Positions 62,946-64,000 of a stretch of DNA of 64,000 nt are shown here, piece after piece. Below the pieces are notes generated by a model. That model saw nothing but the letters and a program-made list of their open reading frames with translations, was not told the DNA's origin and did no database searches. The translations under genes and the position numbers were made by a program. Source of the stretch: Candidatus Scalindua sp. (GTDB lineage: Bacteria; Planctomycetota; Brocadiia; Brocadiales; Scalinduaceae); the NCBI GenBank assembly GCA_031316155.1, contig JALDRB010000003.1, positions 223,792-287,791 on the forward strand, given 5' to 3'. Numbering within the stretch: the first letter of the stretch is position 1; each line of letters opens with the position of its first letter.

Positions 62946-63719
62946 ATGTCATACCGGGATCAAGAAAATAAAGGATTTGCTTCGAAGGTATTACATAACA
63001 TCATTGTAGGGTTATTGGATCTTTTGTATCCGAGGATATGTTTCGGCTGTAATAAAAGTTTTGATGAAGAAGAAAAGGGGTATATATGCCAAATGTGTCT
63101 TGAAAGCATACAGCAAAATGATTCTAAGAGATGCTATAAGTGCGGTTTGGAATTGGGCATAGGTGTATATTCTACCGACAATGGATGTCATGAATGTAAA
63201 AGAGCTAATTTGAGCTTTGAAAGAGGATTTTTTGTTTCGGGTTATTATGGGCCACTGAAAGAAATAATCAGTCAATATAAATACAATAAGCATGAATTCC
63301 TGGCGAAACCGTTGGGAGACCTTTTAGTTGAACATCTGTTGTGTCAGGGAATCGTTTCTGAAATAGATGTAATTGTGCCGGTCCCGCTTCATTGGAAGAA
63401 AAAGTTGAAAAGGGGCTTCAATCAATCGGAACTCATTGCAAAGCGGATCTCTAGGGAGTTAAGCATTCCGATCTCTGTAAACAACCTTTTCCATAAAAAA
63501 AATACATTATCACAAACCCAACTATCACGAACAGAGCGGCAAAAAAACGTTACTGATGCATTTGTGGTTCGAAAATCGAAGATGTTTTCAAAAAAACAGA
63601 TACTCTTAATCGATGATGTATTGACAACGGGGATTACGGCTTCGGAATGTGCTCGAATTCTGATCAAAGCAGGCGCTAAAAAAGTGTTTTTGCTTGCCCT
63701 TGCAAGATCTAGATTATAA
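62946..63719 (+). CDS. comF: ComF-family phosphoribosyltransferase-like protein
   Basis: The ATG at 62946 is the preferred start; an in-frame ATG at 62883 would add a hydrophobic leader. Cys pairs CFGCNKSF, CQMCLES, CYKCG and CHECKRA form zinc fingers; the C-terminal half is a PRTase fold with the PRPP-binding loop ILLIDDVLTTG. ComF proteins are needed for DNA uptake and translocation in competent bacteria. Length is normal. It is transcribed alone, away from the TPR gene. Confidence 0.75.
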   Translation: MSYRDQENKGFASKVLHNIIVGLLDLLYPRICFGCNKSFDEEEKGYICQMCLESIQQNDSKRCYKCGLELGIGVYSTDNGCHECKRANLSFERGFFVSGYYGPLKEIISQYKYNKHEFLAKPLGDLLVEHLLCQGIVSEIDVIVPVPLHWKKKLKRGFNQSELIAKRISRELSIPISVNNLFHKKNTLSQTQLSRTERQKNVTDAFVVRKSKMFSKKQILLIDDVLTTGITASECARILIKAGAKKVFLLALARSRL

Positions 63720-63815
63720 GTATTCTTGTTTGGAGAACACGGAAATTTTTTTACTATTAATAAAATTGTTATTCATCCGCTCTGATTTAGTCGATGGATA
63801 TTAGTTATTAATCGC

Positions 63816-63844
63816 TTGACTATCCTATCTAAAATAAGTATTAT
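63816..63844 (+). promoter_or_regulatory. Sigma-70-type promoter for the hibernation-factor gene
   Basis: TTGACT (63816-63821) and TATTAT (63839-63844) are separated by 17 bases. The first gene downstream starts at 63920, so a leader of about 70 bases is expected. Confidence 0.6.
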
Positions 63845-63919
63845 CAGTCGCGTTTTTCTTGTGATATGTTTAAAATTTAGCCATTTTAAGAGATCTACAA
63901 AAAAGAAAGGAATATAGAT

Positions 63920-64000
63920 TTGGAAACTATTATTCATGGAAGACATTTAGACATCACAGAAGCGATTGAAAATTATGTCAATAAGAAGGCATCTAAACTT
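63920..64000 (+). CDS. hpf: Ribosome hibernation promoting factor (HPF/RaiA), 3' partial
   Basis: A TTG start with GAAAGGAATA upstream begins ETIIHGRHLDITEAIENYV, which matches the first strand and helix of HPF/RaiA proteins. The remainder lies outside the window. The factor would dimerise or silence ribosomes in resting cells. Confidence 0.7.
   Translation, partial: METIIHGRHLDITEAIENYVNKKASKL

Overview
The window reads as a chromosomal segment of an A/T-rich Gram-negative bacterium. Lipoproteins, a BatA/BatB-like VWA cluster, a single CxxCH haem motif, a GAK-system XXXCH protein, a Bacteroidetes-style ParE-ParC pair, a WbsX-like gene and a penicillin-binding protein without its catalytic residues together suggest an anammox-type planctomycete (Brocadiales, e.g. 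Scalindua). This taxonomic guess is inference; no rRNA or tRNA gene is present to anchor it.

Layout. 1-8.9 kb: core envelope genes (two VWA membrane proteins, a PDZ/TPR protein, lipoproteins, an acyl-activating enzyme). 9.2-14 kb: MNT/HEPN toxin-antitoxin pairs, gene remnants and a small transposable element. 11.4-34.6 kb: a large type III-D CRISPR-Cas island. It has Cas6, an HD-less Cas10, several Cas7-type RAMPs, Csx10, a probable small subunit, Csx19 and a long RAMP with an OB-like tail, then a CARF protein translationally coupled to a six-helix membrane protein, and an adaptation module (reverse transcriptase, Cas1, Cas2). A 16-repeat array follows. Two copies of an accessory module (CRISPR leader/repeat, membrane-anchored CARF-like protein, 81-aa Csx3-like protein, conserved non-coding tail) flank the adaptation genes and have decayed in a reciprocal way. 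34.6-42 kb: phosphatase, toxin-antitoxin remnants, another MNT/HepT pair, a REP-associated transposase whose own gene carries REP-like repeats, and a methyltransferase. 42.4-46.9 kb: parE-parC, bracketed by inverted copies of a dispersed repeat. 47-52 kb: more toxin-antitoxin pairs (MNT/HEPN, HicBA, DUF4160/DUF2442-like). 52-64 kb: Nudix, lipoprotein, XXXCH protein, sugar-processing and radical-SAM genes, an aldolase and a dehydrogenase, ParA, a TPR lipoprotein, ComF and the start of a ribosome hibernation factor.

How the parts may work together. The III-D complex, guided by crRNAs cut by Cas6, would detect invader RNA, and Cas10 (GGDD present) would make cyclic oligoadenylates. The window offers at least two putative membrane receptors for that messenger: the CARF/six-TM pair and the two-TM CARF-like protein. 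It also offers likely messenger-degrading or messenger-binding off-switches: the Csx3-like proteins and a truncated NE0113-type ring nuclease. The reverse transcriptase beside Cas1 suggests spacers may be taken from RNA.

Many genes carry single-base frameshifts or in-frame stops. Three of the frameshifts are in homopolymer runs, so some may be assembly errors; others (transposon insertions with target duplications) are clearly biological.
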